This document shows positions 42,208 through 45,128 of a stretch of 45,128 bases of DNA, one piece after another. Both the position numbers and the translations under genes were made by a program. The notes under the pieces were generated by a model. That model was not told where the DNA came from. It was given only the letters and a program-made list of their open reading frames with translations, and ran no database searches. How positions within the stretch are numbered: position 1 is the first letter of the stretch; each line of letters opens with the position of its first letter. Source of the stretch: Gordonia sp. UBA5067 (GTDB taxonomy: Bacteria; Actinomycetota; Actinomycetes; Mycobacteriales; Mycobacteriaceae). The stretch is from NCBI RefSeq assembly GCF_002414845.1, contig NZ_DIAX01000048.1, positions 1 to 45,128 of the forward strand. The letters run 5' to 3'.

Positions 42208-45128
42208 GGCCGCACCCCCGCCAACAGATCGGACAGGCCGACGACGAGCCCCGCCGGAATTTTCCACTGGAAGACGCCGCACCCATCGGGGGTCGCCGGC
42301 CCGACCATCCCGCGCACGAACTGATACTGCACCGGCCCCAGACTGTGCTCCGGCGCATACCGGGGCAACCGCCAACGCAAATATCGGTGCAGCGCAACGG
42401 AATACAGCAGCGCCTGCAGCGGATAGTGCGCGGCCATCATCTCCTGCGCCATCGCCTCCCGCGAGAATGTCTCCGCGACAAGATCACCCGGCCGGATGCG
42501 ATTGGTCTTGTAGTCGACGACAACGAACCGCGGCCGACCGTCATCACCGGGCACCCGCAGGACCGAGTCGATGCTGCCGGTGAGGAAGCCGTGGAACCTC
42601 TCGTCGGAGACTCCGGCGACTTCGTCGGCGTACGGCCGCAGTGGATCGTCGCCGGACAGATGCCGTCGCATGAGTTCGGCGACAGCGGCCAGGCCAAACC
42701 CGCCATCGACGTCGGCGAGCGGCAATTCGAAGTCCATCTCACTGAGCCGATCGGTGCGTTGGATGCTCCACAGATCGTCGGCCCCGGGATCGTCGACGAG
42801 TCCCAGCGGCGTTGTGAGGACGCCCTCGAGCGCGGCGCCCAGCACGTCGACGTCGATGTCGAACGCGGCCCGCCGGGCACCCGTAGCGCACAGTTCCCGG
42901 ATATGCGCGGCCCGGTCGGGCACATCGGTGTCGACGTATTCAAGTACCTGGTGGACCAGGGTGCCGAACCGCGCCCCGAACGGCAGTCCATTCATCAACG
43001 ATGGTGTACCCGTTGGCGCATCCACGCTTTCGATGGTGGCCCCCACCTCATCGGCCGGTTCGTCGAGGAGCTCCCCCGCGCGCACGGCCTGATCGTCGGG
43101 TTCGCTGCCGACCGCCGGGACGGGATCGGCCGCCGCGTGGGCCGCATCGTGCGCGGCCCGCACGATCGACGAGTACGACGATCGCCGGAACTGGTCGTCG
43201 ATTGGCCGATCGAAGCTCGCGACCACCATTTCCGCCGCACCGGATCCGGCCGGCGCCGGCGGACGCCAGCGCGGGACGTCACCGCGACGGCCGGCGGCCT
43301 CAAGGGCGATGGCCGGGTGAAAGTCGGCGACCTCGCGCAGCAGCATCTCCTCGCGGGCATCGTCGAGCAGCGCGATCGTATCGGGAATCGGTGACCGGGT
43401 ACCCGATCTCATCGCCGCCATCCGGTCGAGCGTCGAGAACAGGACCCGGTGCAGCGGGCCGCTGGTGGTCGTCGTGCTCGGCGCCCACCAGGCGACGACC
43501 TGCGAGCGGGCCCGCGTCAACGCGACGTAGAGCAGGCGCAAATCCTCGCCCGCCGACTCCGCGTCGGCGATCCGCTTGCGCTCGTGGTATCCGGCGGCAT
43601 CCTCCCCGCCGACATCGAGGTAGCGCACCTCGCCCTCGTGGAAGGTGAAGGTCTTCGGCCGACTCGGCCGCCCGCCATCCCAGCCAAACGGCACATAAAC
43701 GATCGGGAACTCCAGTCCCTTGCTGGCGTGCACGGTCATCAACTGCACAGCCGCGGTGTCGCGATCGAGCCGCCTCGTCTGATTGGCCCGTCGCTGCACG
43801 GCCTGACCGTCCGCGACGCTCTCGGCCAGCCACGCAACCAGCCCAGATAGCCCACATCCGGTGTGGGCGACCTCCTCGACCAGGAGGGCGGCGACCTGCA
43901 ACAGGTCGGTGAGCAGCCGCTCACCGTCGGCCATTGCGAGGACGCGCTGCGCAACGTGCCGCTCGCGCACGAGTTGCGCGGTCATCGCCGCCGCGCCACC
44001 CTCTTCAAAGGTGCGCGCCCACGACGCGAGGGCGCCGGCCAGACCGCCGATGCCGGCTTCCCCGCGCGCATCGAGCTCCGCAGGCGTGACACCCAGCAGC
44101 GGGGTCACCGCAGCGAGCCGCACCCGGCGAGAATCCGACGGTCGATCCAGCGCCTGCATGACGTACCACCAGTAACGCGCGGCCTCACTGGCGAAGACGC
44201 TGCGGCCACCGGCGACGACGGTGACGATGCCATGGGCACTGAGCGCTCGCTGCAACGGTTCGATGGTGGCATTGGCCCGCAACAAGACCGCGATATCACC
44301 GGGCTCGAGGCGGCGCTCGATCTGTCCGCCGGCCTCGTCGTCGACGACGATTCGCGCATCGCCGGCGAGCGTGGCCGCAATGTCGGCCGCGACATCATCG
44401 ATGACTCGGTCGCGGACGCCCGGCACGAGCGGGGTCGAGCCGTCTTTCGTGTGACTGGTGAAGTCGCGCCGGTTGAAATGGCGCAGGCGCAACGGCGCGG
44501 TATTGCGGATCCGACCCTCCGCGTGGCGCGCGTGGACCGGCCGGACCGCGATCTGCGGGTCGCCGAGTTCGGCGTCGACGAGGATCGCGCCCAGCGCGTC
44601 GACGAGTGGTGCGTCCGAGCGCCAGTTGACGGTGAGGTTGCGCTGCTCCTGGGCCTCCCGCGAGGCCTGCAGGTAGCTGAACACATCGGCGCCGCGGAAG
44701 GCGTAGATCGACTGCTTCGGGTCGCCGACCAGCACCAGCGGGCGATGACCATGAAAGCAGCGGCGCAGGATCTCCCACTGCTGCGGGTCGGTGTCCTGGA
44801 ATTCGTCGACGAGGACGACCTCGAACCGGTCGCGGATGCGGGCACAGGCCGCCTGCCCCCATTCCGCGTCGGCGATGATCTCGTGCAGCCGTCCCTGCAG
44901 GTCGTCGTAGGTACGCAGCCGGGACCAGCGCTTGCGGGTGCGGACCCGGTCGCGGACCGCGTGGGCCAGCCGCACCCAGGACACCCCGCCCTCCGACATC
45001 GGATCGAGCGGTGCCAACTTCGTCGACGCGTTGCGCACCGCCTCGCACGCCACCACTTCGGCTGTGCCGAGTGAAACGCCGGGATCGGGTTCCCCGGCGT
45101 ACTTGGCGACGAAGAGATCGCGGGCGGT
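42204..45128 (-). CDS. recB: Exodeoxyribonuclease V subunit beta RecB (5' end outside window)
   Basis: The frame is open through 45128, so this is not an N-terminal start at 45056: the codons upstream (TARDLFVAKYAGEP...) read on without a stop to the window edge. About 974 residues are visible. The UvrD/Rep-type helicase motif II VLVDEFQDTDPQQW lies near residue 105 of the visible part, LMTVHASKGLEFPIV near 460 and the C-terminal nuclease core VVVDYKTNR near 869. The missing N-terminus holds Walker A. It acts with RecC and RecD in double-strand break repair; in mycobacteria RecBCD mainly serves single-strand annealing. Confidence 0.95.
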   Translation of the reverse strand, partial: TARDLFVAKYAGEPDPGVSLGTAEVVACEAVRNASTKLAPLDPMSEGGVSWVRLAHAVRDRVRTRKRWSRLRTYDDLQGRLHEIIADAEWGQAACARIRDRFEVVLVDEFQDTDPQQWEILRRCFHGHRPLVLVGDPKQSIYAFRGADVFSYLQASREAQEQRNLTVNWRSDAPLVDALGAILVDAELGDPQIAVRPVHARHAEGRIRNTAPLRLRHFNRRDFTSHTKDGSTPLVPGVRDRVIDDVAADIAATLAGDARIVVDDEAGGQIERRLEPGDIAVLLRANATIEPLQRALSAHGIVTVVAGGRSVFASEAARYWWYVMQALDRPSDSRRVRLAAVTPLLGVTPAELDARGEAGIGGLAGALASWARTFEEGGAAAMTAQLVRERHVAQRVLAMADGERLLTDLLQVAALLVEEVAHTGCGLSGLVAWLAESVADGQAVQRRANQTRRLDRDTAAVQLMTVHASKGLEFPIVYVPFGWDGGRPSRPKTFTFHEGEVRYLDVGGEDAAGYHERKRIADAESAGEDLRLLYVALTRARSQVVAWWAPSTTTTSGPLHRVLFSTLDRMAAMRSGTRSPIPDTIALLDDAREEMLLREVADFHPAIALEAAGRRGDVPRWRPPAPAGSGAAEMVVASFDRPIDDQFRRSSYSSIVRAAHDAAHAAADPVPAVGSEPDDQAVRAGELLDEPADEVGATIESVDAPTGTPSLMNGLPFGARFGTLVHQVLEYVDTDVPDRAAHIRELCATGARRAAFDIDVDVLGAALEGVLTTPLGLVDDPGADDLWSIQRTDRLSEMDFELPLADVDGGFGLAAVAELMRRHLSGDDPLRPYADEVAGVSDERFHGFLTGSIDSVLRVPGDDGRPRFVVVDYKTNRIRPGDLVAETFSREAMAQEMMAAHYPLQALLYSVALHRYLRWRLPRYAPEHSLGPVQYQFVRGMVGPATPDGCGVFQWKIPAGLVVGLSDLLAGVRP

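Noticed and set aside
45054..45056. GTG 45056 as the recB start
   Set aside because: The frame continues without a stop to the window edge and the helicase N-terminus with Walker A is missing, so the gene is truncated by the window rather than starting here.
42174..45074. Two long plus-strand frames (42174-43394 and 43863-45074) opposite recB
   Set aside because: Both lie antisense to recB, whose helicase and nuclease motifs are unmistakable; no motif is seen in the plus-strand frames.

Overview
The window reads as a chromosome segment from a high-GC actinobacterium of the order Mycobacteriales, most likely outside Mycobacterium itself (Gordonia- or Williamsia-like; this placement is inference). 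Support comes from the gene families: RbpA, a Ppm1-type mannosyltransferase, F420-dependent LLM oxidoreductases, WS/DGAT, EccA, and a cobalamin block whose order matches the M. tuberculosis Rv2062c-Rv2074 region as I remember it. Many genes also have a TANNNT-type -10 box that ends 6-8 nt before the start codon, which is the layout of leaderless mycobacterial transcripts. No tRNA, rRNA, CRISPR array, insertion sequence or prophage gene was seen. Layout: (1) 1-16.5 kb is a catabolic and accessory region: two SDRs, a SnoaL-like protein, two LLM oxidoreductases, an acyl-CoA synthetase, a dihydrodipicolinate-reductase-like enzyme coupled to a Rieske oxygenase, TetR and AraC regulators, a DUF1254/DUF1214 lipoprotein, a WS/DGAT acyltransferase and small membrane proteins. 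A scar at 4975-5095 fuses the first codons of a lost LLM gene to the last codons of a lost reductase paralogue. (2) 16.5-22.8 kb is a conserved core: zinc-finger protein, rbpA, ppm1, lnt, a YtcJ-type amidohydrolase, fxsA and an epoxide-hydrolase-like protein. (3) 22.8-33.3 kb holds aerobic cobalamin synthesis genes: cobN diverges from cobG-cobH-cobIJ, and a facing operon SDR-cobL-cobM-cobK is joined throughout by 4-bp start/stop overlaps. (4) 33.4-36.3 kb: an FDOR (Rv2074-like) protein, an M24 peptidase, a lipoprotein and a SHOCT protein. (5) 36.3-38.4 kb: an operon of HTH antitoxin, RES toxin and a SPOR-like membrane protein. (6) 38.5-45.1 kb: an EccA-type ATPase with no other ESX gene in the window, then recB-recD, with recB running off the right edge. 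The most unusual elements are regulatory. These are twin near-identical leaderless promoters facing each other between cobN and cobG with a palindrome over each -35 region, a symmetric -10 serving two divergent genes at 2049-2061, TTGACTC repeats spaced 21 bp in front of the AraC gene, and a perfect 10-bp inverted repeat covering the fxsA start codon. The region with most room for a new system is the antitoxin/RES/SPOR-like operon beside the lone eccA.
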